Shown piece after piece: positions 54,861 through 64,000 of a stretch of 64,000 nucleotides of DNA. The stretch is taken from contig NZ_UGYM01000002.1 of the NCBI RefSeq assembly GCF_900456975.1, positions 2,046,001 through 2,110,000 of the forward strand, given 5' to 3'. The translations under genes were made by a program, and so were the position numbers. Within the stretch, counting starts at the first letter, position 1. Each line of letters begins with the position of its first letter. The notes under the pieces were generated by a model that did not search any database, had not been told where the DNA came from, and saw only the letters and a program-made list of their open reading frames with translations. Origin of the DNA: Shewanella baltica (lineage in GTDB: Bacteria; Pseudomonadota; Gammaproteobacteria; Enterobacterales; Shewanellaceae).

Positions 54861-55001
54861 ATGAGTAATAACAATCACAAAGCAAATCAATCAAATGATA
54901 ATAAAGGTACAACAGGTACTAATCCTGCTTATCAACAAACTCAGAATAATCGCAGTAATCAACTGAATCCTAACAACCCTAGTTACCAAGGTAAGAAATA
55001 A
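54861..55001 (+). CDS. Small Asn/Gln-rich protein
   Basis: 46 residues, MSNNNHKANQSNDNK then TNPAYQQTQNNR and LNPNNPSYQGKK: two N-P-x-Y units, very hydrophilic, no Cys, probably disordered. GGAG box nine bases before the ATG. Fifteen bases upstream of a second tiny gene with its own strong ribosome site. I recall similar short proteins in marine gammaproteobacteria but know no function. Confidence 0.65.
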   Translation: MSNNNHKANQSNDNKGTTGTNPAYQQTQNNRSNQLNPNNPSYQGKK

Positions 55002-55015
55002 AGGAGGACATTGTT

Positions 55016-55153
55016 ATGCCTAATAGTTCAGACATGTCACAAGATGAGTTAGATGTTTGGTCAGATATTAATAACCCGAATAATGATGCAGATATGGATG
55101 ATTGGTCTGACGCCCATAATCCGAACAATGATGATTATTTAGGGGATGACTAA
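55016..55153 (+). CDS. Small acidic protein with WSD-NPNND repeats
   Basis: 45 residues, strongly acidic. Two near-identical units, DVWSDINNPNND and DDWSDAHNPNND, fill most of it. AAGGAGG box overlaps the end of the previous gene. The NPN(N/D) motif is shared with the preceding protein, so both may bind the same partner or act as a pair. A 13-bp hairpin follows the stop. Confidence 0.65.
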   Translation: MPNSSDMSQDELDVWSDINNPNNDADMDDWSDAHNPNNDDYLGDD

Positions 55154-55158
55154 TCGCT

Positions 55159-55190
55159 TATGCTGGTGGAGAATGTACTCCACCAGCATA
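55159..55190 (+). terminator. Hairpin after the small-gene pair
   Basis: TATGCTGGTGGAG / CTCCACCAGCATA, a perfect 13-bp stem with a six-base loop, six bases after the 55153 stop. T run is short (GATTT), so it may be a partial terminator that lets some transcripts into the next gene. Confidence 0.65.
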
Positions 55191-55207
55191 GATTTAAAGC
55201 TAAAGTT

Positions 55208-55906
55208 ATGACAGAACAGCAAGTTGATAGGAAGTATAAATACACCAAGCAATTGGTCCGTATTGCAATTGAACATGGAATGACCAACAAGGAGATTGCT
55301 AAGAAAGCTGGGCTAAGCGATAAGTCCGTTGCGCAAGTTACTCGATGGAGAAATGGTGATAGTCTCGCGACAGAGCGCCAAATGCGATTCTTTATTAATG
55401 AGTTTGGTGATTTGTTGAAACGAAAGGTTGAACACCTGTTTTATGGACCTTGTGATGATAGTGGAACAGATCTTAAATATTATAAATTAAATGGCGAAAT
55501 ACTTTTAAAGTACTCTGCTCGAAAACAGATATTCGTTAATCGTCGTATTACTAACGTGGCGTTGTTGCGGTTAGTTATTTTGAAACAGAACAGCCAATAT
55601 CACTTAGTATTTCAAGCACGAAACGGACTGCCTGAACATGGAGTGCATGATGGAAATGATATTTCATCTTTGGCACATAGCGAAAATGAAGAAGCAAATT
55701 GGAAAGTGTTGAAAATTTACTCTGAATTAGATGCCGCCGAACTGGTTGGAATAGTTGATCAATTCGCAGAGTTCTTGTTAAGTAGGGAAAATCCAGCGAA
55801 AGTTTCTTTTAAACATTCTTCAACCACTCTTAAGTATATCATCAGGCAGACGCTGTTAAAGCATGGCTTCAAGTCTGAGGATATCGTTGACCTTAATGCT
55901 GAATAA
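55208..55906 (+). CDS. HTH DNA-binding protein
   Basis: 232 residues from ATG 55208 (MTEQQVDRKYKYT); the open frame starts at 55160, inside the hairpin, which makes that start improbable. HTH: LVRIAIEHGMTNKEIAKKAGLSDKSVAQVTRWRNG (about residues 15-48). The remaining 180 residues, with mixed strands and helices, are not recognised and may be a sensor domain. Probably a regulator of the small genes upstream or of the adjacent defence genes. Confidence 0.65.
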   Translation: MTEQQVDRKYKYTKQLVRIAIEHGMTNKEIAKKAGLSDKSVAQVTRWRNGDSLATERQMRFFINEFGDLLKRKVEHLFYGPCDDSGTDLKYYKLNGEILLKYSARKQIFVNRRITNVALLRLVILKQNSQYHLVFQARNGLPEHGVHDGNDISSLAHSENEEANWKVLKIYSELDAAELVGIVDQFAEFLLSRENPAKVSFKHSSTTLKYIIRQTLLKHGFKSEDIVDLNAE

Positions 55907-55931
55907 GCGATAATGATCGAACCCAAAAAGC
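55907..55931 (+). other. Short spacer before structured element
   Basis: Nothing recognised; leads directly into the nested inverted repeats that follow. Confidence 0.3.
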
Positions 55932-56028
55932 CCAAGGAGAGCTAGTCTCCTAATCGAGTTGGATGCACAACTCAATTTCAAATGTTAACGCTTATGCGGT
56001 ACCACTAGGAGACATCATTGCTCCTTGG
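55932..56028. repeat. 97-nt element with nested inverted repeats
   Basis: Outer arms CCAAGGAG / CTCCTTGG (8 bp), inner arms GTCTCCTA / TAGGAGAC (8 bp), and a top hairpin GAGTTG / CAACTC, separated by small unpaired bulges. All three pair in one consistent fold, so chance is unlikely. No coding potential. It could be a structured RNA, the folded recombination site of a cassette, or a small palindromic element. Confidence 0.55.
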
Positions 56029-56130
56029 TCGTATTAAAACATTTCCGGTGCTTTGTGATTTGCCATTGGCTAGGTGAACGGTACGCCAAGTAGCTGAATA
56101 GATCCTTAGCAATATGGGATAGGGGTGGGT

Positions 56131-56178
56131 AAGGCCGAACCATTTTTCTTGGTGAAGAATCGTTCGGCCTTTATTTTT
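56131..56178 (+). terminator. Rho-independent terminator
   Basis: Ten-base stem AAGGCCGAAC / GTTCGGCCTT followed by TATTTTT. Ends plus-strand transcription from the HTH gene, and lies 22 bp beyond the VIT/vWA stop on the other strand. Confidence 0.8.
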
Positions 56179-56200
56179 AGAGTCTGTACATATTTTTAGT

Positions 56201-58486
56201 TCATGCGACTGATATTTCTTGTTTTATGGTTTCTCTAACCGTATTGATAAGCGCTTCACTCACCTCAAATTCTTTACATAACACTCTGATTAACCTAGTA
56301 ACATGGCGGCTTAGTGGGTTGTTAGGGTTAAACTCGCTATAAATACTCAACCAGGCTGCCACCAGCTTATATTCGTTATAGCCGGCGTGTTCTAATTGGT
56401 AAAGCACCTCAATGATGGCTTCATCCTCACCTAGCGCTTCAATATCAGCGATATCATACTCATCCATGGTCAATTGACTGTCAGGAGTGAACTCTTGGTT
56501 GAGTGACAGGGCTAAAGATGTCGATGCAGTGTCTGTGGCATCAGCGGTGATTGAAAATTTAGGGATATCTAACCAATCATCATCTTTCATCCTAAGGAAG
56601 GCTGGAATATCTAAGTCATCTGAGGCTGAGGGCGCATCAGCAGAGAAAAATATCAGCGGCTCTGCGTCGCATATCTGCATTTGGCTAGAGACCATGGGAA
56701 TTTCAACTAATACACGACCAAAGCCACTCTGCCCAGCGGGTAATTGATGGGGAATGCTTTGCAGATTAGGTATGCCTAATGCATTTGTATGCGCATTGGT
56801 TTTTACTAAGATATAGCTGGTTGACTTGGTGATCAGTTGATACTTTTCAGCTATTTCAAGTGCTTCATCTTCACTTACCACAGATAGCCTGTCATGGGCT
56901 GCAAGCCTGGCGAGTAAGCCTTTGTCGTTTTCTTTGTGAGTTATCGTGATTGTAGAACCATACACTTCATGCTCTTTTTCTGCCTCATTAAACTCGCCTT
57001 CATAATAAAGATCGGCAGCTGCTGCAGGATAACCTTCATAAAGGGTAAACAGATTAACGGTATCCCCTAAAAATAACGTATTTTTATGGATAGGAATGGC
57101 GTTGAAACATAGCGGCGCTGCATATTTGTCGCTGAGGCAAAGTTGTGGGTTTTGCAGTGGCGGTTGTTTCATTCGCTTAAAGTGCTGCACTATTCGTGTA
57201 CTCATAGCCTCATTTGGGGTAACAAAGTCACTGGCCCCACCTGTGACTTTGGCAAGCTTTGCTAGAAACGCTTCACTGACAGCACTGCCTACACCGATTA
57301 CAAAATGACGATGGTTAGCTTGCGCTGCACTATCTAGCACTTCATCTTCTTTCCAGGTTTGCCCATCTGTGATCAGCAGCAGATCTGTAGGCAGCAATGT
57401 TGGAGAGTGTGAGCGATAAGCTGCCTCTAGTGCTGATTTTATCTCAGTTCCACCTAGGTCAGCTTCAAGGTTTTGTAGTGTTTTCTGGGCAATTTTAATG
57501 TTAGCCGTAGTGGCTAAAACTGACTCTTCGAATAGCTTTTTATGGCGCGAACCAAATAAGATGATGTTAAACCAGTCATGGGTTTCTAGTTGGTTAACGA
57601 CTTCAATTAGTGCGATACGCGTTTGCTCAATCGAATCTCCTGCCATGGAACCCGAGCAGTCAACGACAATTTTTATGCAACGGGGATCATCTTGAGCTGT
57701 TGTCTCTGGTTTTGGCGTTGGTGTTGTTTCAAGTGTCGGAATAAAGGAGGTTAAAGCGACAGTGTGTTCACCGTCATCAGCCCAGTAACCTTCACCCACA
57801 TATCCCTTTGGCTTCCCTAGTTCAAGAATGAAGTCACGATCCATCACTTGAGGCCGGTTTAAACTCACATTCATTATTTGATTAACAACCTGATGAGCTA
57901 CGCTGTGAGATGGGCAGTGAATGGCTGCCCCCGCTAATAGCCCTTCGATAGAGATTGAGAACGTTAACTTGTAAGTTGCCAATAACGAGTGCTGAGGTAG
58001 CTGGTGTTCAGCGATATTAGTGAGTTGTGGAGTGCCATATTTAGGCGCTATGGTCGTGGGAAGGTAAAAACGAAGCCTTTCGCCTTGCCACTGATGAAGC
58101 TGAGCGTACCTGAATGTAATCACTGCCGCTTCGCCAGCCAGTAAATTACCTAAGTTAATACAATAGAGACCATCACTGATTTTGCTTAACAAGACAGCTG
58201 TATCCCCATTTACGATAGCGTCTTCGTAATCTTCTTCTGCGGCACGGTTTGCTTTTACAAGACCTTGAAGTAACTCACCATTTATTTCGACTTCTAATGA
58301 GGTTAACACCGCATCAATGGGCAGTGGAAAGGTATACACAGTTTCGATATTGGTTGTTGTACTGTTTTGATAGTGCTGCTTTATTTCAACTTCGGATAAG
58401 ACACCAGTTAGCTTTGCCGTTATATCAACAAACCTTAGTGCAATCAGTTCACCTGATAATGTCGTTAGTCCTATTTCACTGTTCAT
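56201..58486 (-). CDS. VIT and vWA domain protein
   Basis: 761 residues. VIT domain at about 1-135 (VEIKQHYQNSTTTNIETVYTFPLP). vWA domain from about 270 with the MIDAS motif KIVVDCSGSMAGDS (D-x-S-x-S), GGTEIKSALEAAY, and LLITDGQTW. The C-terminal ~60 residues (LGEDEAIIEVLYQLE...NEYKLVAAW) occur again in the broken copy at 33803. VIT/vWA proteins resemble inter-alpha-trypsin inhibitor heavy chains and bind proteins through the MIDAS metal. No signal peptide visible, so probably cytoplasmic. The MerR gene upstream overlaps its start by four bases and probably controls it. Confidence 0.85.
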   Translation of the reverse strand: MNSEIGLTTLSGELIALRFVDITAKLTGVLSEVEIKQHYQNSTTTNIETVYTFPLPIDAVLTSLEVEINGELLQGLVKANRAAEEDYEDAIVNGDTAVLLSKISDGLYCINLGNLLAGEAAVITFRYAQLHQWQGERLRFYLPTTIAPKYGTPQLTNIAEHQLPQHSLLATYKLTFSISIEGLLAGAAIHCPSHSVAHQVVNQIMNVSLNRPQVMDRDFILELGKPKGYVGEGYWADDGEHTVALTSFIPTLETTPTPKPETTAQDDPRCIKIVVDCSGSMAGDSIEQTRIALIEVVNQLETHDWFNIILFGSRHKKLFEESVLATTANIKIAQKTLQNLEADLGGTEIKSALEAAYRSHSPTLLPTDLLLITDGQTWKEDEVLDSAAQANHRHFVIGVGSAVSEAFLAKLAKVTGGASDFVTPNEAMSTRIVQHFKRMKQPPLQNPQLCLSDKYAAPLCFNAIPIHKNTLFLGDTVNLFTLYEGYPAAAADLYYEGEFNEAEKEHEVYGSTITITHKENDKGLLARLAAHDRLSVVSEDEALEIAEKYQLITKSTSYILVKTNAHTNALGIPNLQSIPHQLPAGQSGFGRVLVEIPMVSSQMQICDAEPLIFFSADAPSASDDLDIPAFLRMKDDDWLDIPKFSITADATDTASTSLALSLNQEFTPDSQLTMDEYDIADIEALGEDEAIIEVLYQLEHAGYNEYKLVAAWLSIYSEFNPNNPLSRHVTRLIRVLCKEFEVSEALINTVRETIKQEISVA

Positions 58487-58911
58487 TTGTTTTCCTTAAC
58501 GTTTGATATGGTGCGCTGATATAAGGAGATGACGTCTAGGGTCAATTGTCTAGCTTGCTCAGGGGTTAGCCCAGCTTTACTTGGGTTTAATGTGAGTGAT
58601 ATTCCTTCATCGATATGCACATGGCTACAGACCTCAATGTCCCCGGGTTTTAATCGTTTAAGTGGAGGCAGAGGCCTATTGTCACTTTCATCGAAAAGAA
58701 GCTCGCTAATACGCTCAAGAGATAAGCCAGCATCCTGCCACTTCTTGATTTCAAGCAATCGCTCAATGTGTACTTGAGTGTAATAAGCACCGCGCCCAGT
58801 GCCTTCTGGTGGAGGTAACAGTGACTTCTGGATATAAAAGCGCACAGTGCGAGGTGTCAGCTCTATTAGCTGGCAAAGATCATTTAAGGTATAGCGGTTT
58901 ATATTTTTCAT
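58483..58911 (-). CDS. MerR-family regulator
   Basis: 142 residues: YTLNDLCQLIELTPRTVRFYIQKSLLPPPEG (winged helix-turn-helix, about 7-37), AYYTQVHIERLLEIKKWQDAGLSLERISELL, then an unusually short effector part with no Cys cluster. Sets off the MerR-VIT/vWA unit; probable autoregulator and activator of the following gene, whose start it overlaps by four bases. Confidence 0.85.
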   Translation of the reverse strand: MKNINRYTLNDLCQLIELTPRTVRFYIQKSLLPPPEGTGRGAYYTQVHIERLLEIKKWQDAGLSLERISELLFDESDNRPLPPLKRLKPGDIEVCSHVHIDEGISLTLNPSKAGLTPEQARQLTLDVISLYQRTISNVKENK

Positions 58912-59006
58912 GACACCAATACTAGACAGTCTTGGTGTCTATATCAAGTGGTAAGTTTAATCAAAAAAAGTACAGAACTGTTTACTGTTAGAATAAAAGC
59001 GCTTCT

Positions 59007-59201
59007 ATGATTGAAGTGCGCATTAAAAACTTTCTAAATGACAAACCGAGACATCATGGCTTACCATGGAAAGGTCGCGTAAGTAGTAAGGTAGTAAAAG
59101 CATTTAAAGAAGATGGGAATATCACTGAGTTGGATAAAAAGTACGGCAGATCAACAACGGCGATTATTATGCTTTTAGAGTCGAAATACTTTTTAAAGTA
59201 G
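59007..59201 (+). CDS. Small basic protein, possible HTH
   Basis: 64 residues, MIEVRIKNFLNDKPRHHGLPWKG; the second half VVKAFKEDGNITELDKKYGRSTTAIIMLLE reads as a helix-turn-helix. No strong ribosome site. Divergent from the MerR gene. Plausible but unproven DNA-binding protein. Confidence 0.45.
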   Translation: MIEVRIKNFLNDKPRHHGLPWKGRVSSKVVKAFKEDGNITELDKKYGRSTTAIIMLLESKYFLK

Positions 59202-59450
59202 TTGACCACTAAAATCTAATACATCACAGCAGTAGAAAGTGGCAGTCAAGGAAGTTTTTTCATTTCTCGTTTCTGGACATTGAAATGGCCATTCTCAGTG
59301 GTGTTGGAGGTGTATTCGCCATGGCTTTTATCTAAGACCATGTTTTTTATCAATGGGTTAATGGTAATATGAGCAATAGCAAGGCTTAGTATGAACTGGT
59401 ACTTGAGTGCTTTTTCTTATCAAACCATTTAGTAATGAGTATGGAAGTTC

Positions 59451-59999
59451 ATGAGTTTTATATCGACGACAGAAGTCATCAACAAAAAGTATGCCGAGCA
59501 GGTCAGCTCACGCTCATTAAACATTCTCGATAACTACATCAGTGGGATCGAGAAAAATGTTAATGTTCATGCCAGTATTAACTCACTTGCTGAACAGATC
59601 TCTCATGATTATTCAGAGCGTATTCCCATAGAGCTCATTCAGAATGCCTACGATGCTCAGCGGGGTAGTATCGGCTCTAAAGATATTCATATTGAACTGA
59701 ATATCGATGAAAGTGAATTCGGAACCCTCTATATTGCCAACCGCGGAGCTCCCTTCACTGAAAAAAACTTCATCGCTATTTGTGAAATAGCTCAGAGCAG
59801 TAAATCACCCGACGAATCAATCGGTAATAAAGGCATAGGCTTTCGTTGTGTTCTTCAGGTATGTGATTCACCACAGATCTACTCTATGAATCCAGAGAGT
59901 AAATCAGTAGATTGCTTCAATGGTTTTTGCTTTTCATTTGCCAATGATCAGGAGTTAAAATCTATACTCGAGGTAACTGACCAGGTTCAGTATTATGAT
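59451..59999 (+). pseudogene. HSP90/sacsin-like ATPase cut by an IS
   Basis: The first 183 codons of a larger gene. GHKL ATPase motifs: PIELIQNAYDAQ (N box), TLYIANRGAPFTEKNF (D-x-G-x-G region in a variant form), and SIGNKGIGFRCVLQV (G-x-G-x-G lid). Such sacsin-like ATPases are common in large defence proteins. The IS begins at base 60000, after which only a short read-through tail follows; no continuation is found on the far side of the IS, so the rest of the gene has been deleted. Confidence 0.8.
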
Positions 60000-60007
60000 T
60001 GTAGTGG

Positions 60008-61288
<1,281 letters not shown>

Positions 61289-61393
61289 TAGATCGTAAGT
61301 ATAAATATCCAAAGATGCAGTGAAAGTTGCACCTTTTTATGAACACTGTAACTAGGGTAGGGGTCATACCTAAATCTTCGAAAAACGGGTTTA

Positions 61394-61419
61394 GGCACTT
61401 GGGCACAAATTTGGGCACA
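61394..61419 (+). other. GGCACA motifs near right island end
   Basis: TTAGGCACTTGGGCACAAAT and a further TTGGGCACAAAT: hexamers at 61394 (GGCACT), 61402 and 61414. They mirror the pair inside the left end and may be integrase arm sites. Confidence 0.4.
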
Positions 61420-61427
61420 AATCTGAA

Positions 61428-61565
61428 ATGCAGGATTCAAACTACAAAGATAAAATTGAAGAAAAACTTACGAGTGAAAAATTTAGCTTGTTTGAATTAA
61501 TGTTATCTAGAATTGAAGAATTTAAACCTAGGCGCAGAATTAAAATAGCATTATTAGTTAGATAA
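61428..61565 (+). CDS. Possible small ORF at right end
   Basis: 45 residues, MQDSNYKDKIEEKLTSEKF, charged, ending just before the att repeat. No ribosome site and no family recognised. Could be the tail of a decayed gene; low trust. Confidence 0.2.
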   Translation: MQDSNYKDKIEEKLTSEKFSLFELMLSRIEEFKPRRRIKIALLVR

Positions 61566-61577
61566 TTGATTTACAAC

Positions 61578-61629
61578 AAGAAATGGTACACCCGAGTGGA
61601 CTCGAACCACCGACCCCTACCATGTCAAG
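61578..61629. repeat. Right attachment repeat within tRNA-Val
   Basis: Exact 52-bp copy of 2800-2851, covering the 3' part of the first tRNA-Val gene from the anticodon region through CCA and six bases beyond. Confidence 0.9.
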
Positions 61630-61660
61630 GTAGTGCTCTAACCAACTGAGCTACGGGTGT
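61584..61660 (-). tRNA. tRNA-Val(GAC), island junction copy
   Basis: 77 nt including encoded CCA. Acceptor ACACCCG pairs with CGGGTGT; anticodon loop TTGACAT gives anticodon GAC; T loop GTTCGAGTC. Complete, so insertion of the island kept a working gene. Confidence 0.95.
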
Positions 61661-61698
61661 ACTGTTTGAATTTCACTTTTTAGACTCTGTGAAGAGAG

Positions 61699-61775
61699 TG
61701 GTACACCCGAGTGGACTCGAACCACCGACCCCTACCATGTCAAGGTAGTGCTCTAACCAACTGAGCTACGGGTGT
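61699..61775 (-). tRNA. tRNA-Val(GAC), second copy
   Basis: 77 nt including CCA, identical in sequence to the neighbouring copy 38 bp away. The two are probably one transcript read from the right. Confidence 0.95.
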
Positions 61776-62104
61776 ATCGTAAATTTTAATTTGCTATTCA
61801 AAAGCGTTGCGCCTTGGAACGAGCGCTATATTAGGGGCATAGCGCAGGGCTGGCAAGCAAAAAAATCAAATTTGTCGTCAAATGGTGAATTGCTGTGCAA
61901 CTTGTCCAGTGTTTCAGCAAAGTCGCTGATAAAACCGCAGTTTCTTATCCGTTTATACTTATCGTATAAAATATCTGCTCATTCAGCGGGAGTTCAACGT
62001 GCTTTAGACAAGGCGAAGGCTTGAAGGCATAGTGGTGCTCTGTCGAAAGCCTTAAACGCAGTATAAAGCGCGTTGCCATGCCGTTAACATCAGCCGCCCT
62101 TCGG
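61776..62104. other. Upstream region of tRNA-Val genes
   Basis: About 330 bases. Should contain the tRNA promoter on the minus strand (an AT-rich TTAAAATT lies just before the second tRNA). A 77-codon open frame at 61791-62024 has no coding character. Confidence 0.4.
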
Positions 62105-62201
62105 GAGCCTCACAGGCATCCCACTCCCGTGTTGCATTGACTTAAAAGGGAATGACCATTTCTGCGTCAATGCGCCTTGGATTGAGATGCCTGTGAGGCT
62201 C
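62105..62201. repeat. 97-nt element with nested inverted repeats near norM
   Basis: Outer perfect 16-bp arms GAGCCTCACAGGCATC / GATGCCTGTGAGGCTC and inner 8-bp arms GCATTGAC / GTCAATGC. Lies about 100 bp after the norM stop; too widely spaced for a simple terminator, so more likely a structured RNA or palindromic repeat element. Confidence 0.6.
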
Positions 62202-62298
62202 TGAACTGATTAGATATTTAATGTGATTGGTATTAGAGAAGGCATCGAAATCAAACCGATAAACAAACGGCGAGCATCGATGCTCGCAGTTAATGCTA

Positions 62299-63678
62299 TC
62301 AATGATGCACACTATCACCATCGATGAGGCTCAAATGCACGCCATGTTTTTGGATATAACGCAGTCGAATGAAAAATAGCAGCGCCGCCGAGGTGAGACC
62401 TGCAATCAATCCGGCCCAGAAACCATGGGCACCCATGGCAGGAACGATATGATCCGTATAAGCCAAGGTATAACCGAGTGACATCCCTATGCCCCAATAG
62501 GAAAACAGCGTGATATAAAAGGCACTGCGGGTATCTTTATAACCACGTAGGGCTCCGGCGGCAACCACTTGGACTGAATCCGATAATTGATACAGTGCCG
62601 CCATCAACATCAAGCTGCCGGCTAAAGCGACAACTTCTGGATCACCATTATAAAGCTCTGCAATCTGAAATCTAAATATGACGGTCAAGACTGCAGTTGA
62701 TAATGCAAGGGACAGCGCCAGCCATAAACCCACTTTGGTAACCACTGCGGAAATATCGGCGCGATCACGGCCTAAGTAGTAACCAATTCGGATCGATACC
62801 GCGATACCAATAGATAACGGCAGCATAAATACGATGGCAGAAAAGTTCAGTGCTATCTGGTGACTTGCCACCACAGTTGCGCCTAATGGTGCGAGTAACA
62901 GCGCGATAATGGCAAATAAACTCACTTCAAAAAACAGCGCCATTGCTATCGGCATGCCGAGTTTGGTCATTTTTTTCATCGTTTCAAAGTCAGGACGATG
63001 AAATTTACTGAAAGGAGCCAAGGCCGCGAATTTCTTATGCAGCTGCATATAAATCGTCATGGCAATCAGCATGGCCCAAAAAACCAAGGCAGTGGCAATA
63101 CCGCAGCCAGCGCCACCCATCGGAGGTACGCCAAAGTGTCCATAAATAAAGATGTAGTTGGCGGGGATGTTCACTGCTAAGCCGACAAAGCCAATGACCA
63201 TAGTCGGTAACGTGTAAGAAATCCCTTCACTACAGCCGCGCAGCACTTGATATAGCACAAATGCGGGCGCGCCCCATAAAATACCGTCGAGATATCCAAT
63301 GGTTAAGCGGTATAATTCGGGTTCTAAATCCATATGGCCAAGCACAAAGGGCGCTGATGCGAGGAAAATCATCACGCCAATGCCACCAATGATGGCAAGA
63401 TAGGCACCTTGAAAGGCCAAAGGTTGGATGGCTTTTTGATTATTCGCTCCATTGTAGTGGGCAAATAAAGGCGTAAAAGCCATCAGTAAACCTTGGACAA
63501 ATAGAATAGCGGGCAACCAAAGGCTAGTGCCTACCGCAACAGCGGCCATATCAACCGCGCTAACACGGCCCGCCATAACGGTATCAATAAAGCCCATCAT
63601 GGTCTGAGTGACCTGAGCTATTAGCACCGGCAGCGCCAATTGGATTAAACGTTTGGCTTGATAGCCTGAATTATTCAT
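62299..63678 (-). CDS. norM: MATE-family multidrug efflux pump (NorM)
   Basis: 459 residues with about 12 hydrophobic helices. MMGFIDTVMAGRVSAVDMAAVAVG near the N-terminus is the MATE signature, and IALNFSAIVFMLPLSIGIAVSIRIGY marks the second half-repeat. Cation-driven export of drugs and dyes across the inner membrane. Divergent from the riboflavin synthase gene with only 33 bp between start codons, so the two promoters must overlap each other's coding regions or be shared. Confidence 0.92.
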   Translation of the reverse strand: MNNSGYQAKRLIQLALPVLIAQVTQTMMGFIDTVMAGRVSAVDMAAVAVGTSLWLPAILFVQGLLMAFTPLFAHYNGANNQKAIQPLAFQGAYLAIIGGIGVMIFLASAPFVLGHMDLEPELYRLTIGYLDGILWGAPAFVLYQVLRGCSEGISYTLPTMVIGFVGLAVNIPANYIFIYGHFGVPPMGGAGCGIATALVFWAMLIAMTIYMQLHKKFAALAPFSKFHRPDFETMKKMTKLGMPIAMALFFEVSLFAIIALLLAPLGATVVASHQIALNFSAIVFMLPLSIGIAVSIRIGYYLGRDRADISAVVTKVGLWLALSLALSTAVLTVIFRFQIAELYNGDPEVVALAGSLMLMAALYQLSDSVQVVAAGALRGYKDTRSAFYITLFSYWGIGMSLGYTLAYTDHIVPAMGAHGFWAGLIAGLTSAALLFFIRLRYIQKHGVHLSLIDGDSVHH

Positions 63679-63711
63679 AAATACAGCCTTTAACGATTAA
63701 GCGAGCAGAAA

Positions 63712-64000
63712 ATGTTTACAGGTATAGTTCAAGCCACCTGCGAGGTGGTTGCAATACATAAGAAAGATGGCCTAAATACCCTTGAGGTAGCGTTCGAACC
63801 TGATTTGCATGAGGGACTTGCGATTGGTGCAAGTGTGGCAAATAACGGGGTATGTCTTACTGTGACTCAGGTCGTTGATGATAGGGTATTTTTCGACGTA
63901 GTGGAAGAGACCTTGCGACTGACGAATCTGGCTAATTTGTCTATAGGTCAAAGCGTTAATGTTGAGCGTTCGTTAACTTTTGGTAGTGAGATTGGTGGCC
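63712..64000 (+). CDS. ribE: Riboflavin synthase alpha subunit, 5' part
   Basis: The first 96 residues, MFTGIVQATCEVVAIHKKDG then VANNGVCLTVTQV and SLTFGSEIGG, match the first lumazine-binding domain of riboflavin synthase. The family's start MFTGIV is unmistakable. Two 6,7-dimethyl-8-ribityllumazine molecules give riboflavin in this last step of the pathway. Runs off the window end. Confidence 0.93.
   Translation, partial: MFTGIVQATCEVVAIHKKDGLNTLEVAFEPDLHEGLAIGASVANNGVCLTVTQVVDDRVFFDVVEETLRLTNLANLSIGQSVNVERSLTFGSEIGG

Noticed and set aside
61791..62024. 77-codon frame right of the tRNA genes
   Set aside because: No ribosome site, no protein character, and it occupies the expected tRNA promoter region.

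Overview
The window looks like a Shewanella-type gammaproteobacterial chromosome. This is an inference from the NorM-type MATE pump sitting divergently next to a riboflavin synthase alpha gene at the right edge, from the tRNA-Val pair, and from the overall protein flavour; no database was searched. Chromosomal backbone occupies about 1-2800 (ferritin-like, CsbD, DUF3309 and free-standing EncFtn-like genes) and about 61630-64000 (tandem tRNA-Val(GAC) genes, norM, start of riboflavin synthase).

Between them lies one ~58.8 kb genomic island. It is bounded by a 52-bp direct repeat (2800-2851 and 61578-61629) that copies the 3' part of tRNA-Val(GAC). Just inside the left end is a three-gene recombination module: a ParB-like protein and two very large tyrosine recombinases, overlapping head to tail. 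GGCACA motifs lie inside both ends. An IS3-family element at the right end has cut off an HSP90-like ATPase gene.

The left half of the island (9.3-31.0 kb) is a type III-D CRISPR-Cas locus. It has a 30-repeat array, cas1-cas2, a tight operon cas10 (cyclase motif, no HD domain)-cas7-csx10-cas7/cas7-csx19-RAMP-cas6, and the signalling proteins Card1/Can2, Cas_NE0113 and Csx16. It is flanked on both sides by copies of the same module in the same order and orientation: csx16, GTPase 2, YkfA-like GTPase 1, DUF1232 protein, CRISPR repeat(s), leader. On the left GTPase 2 has lost its whole G domain and csx16 ends in an IS remnant. On the right csx16 and DUF1232 are pseudogenes and the array is reduced to one repeat plus leader. 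A 16-bp palindrome (CAGACAA-AC-TTGTCTG) occurs seven times, upstream of nearly every transcription unit of the locus, and implies one shared regulator.

A second integration cassette (HD protein, tyrosine integrase, Xis, XRE regulator; 31.2-33.8 kb) separates this from the phosphorothioation defence block (34.7-54.4 kb). That block has dptFGH restriction genes, followed by an AT-rich DGQHR protein plus a HEPN-type protein, then on the opposite strand dndBCDE with a methyltransferase and a small associated gene. There is no dndA. The block is flanked by a broken and an intact copy of the 3' part of a VIT/vWA gene in direct orientation, mirroring the duplicated flanks of the CRISPR locus. The remainder of the island holds two tiny Asn-Pro-rich genes, an HTH gene, a structured intergenic element, and a MerR-VIT/vWA pair.
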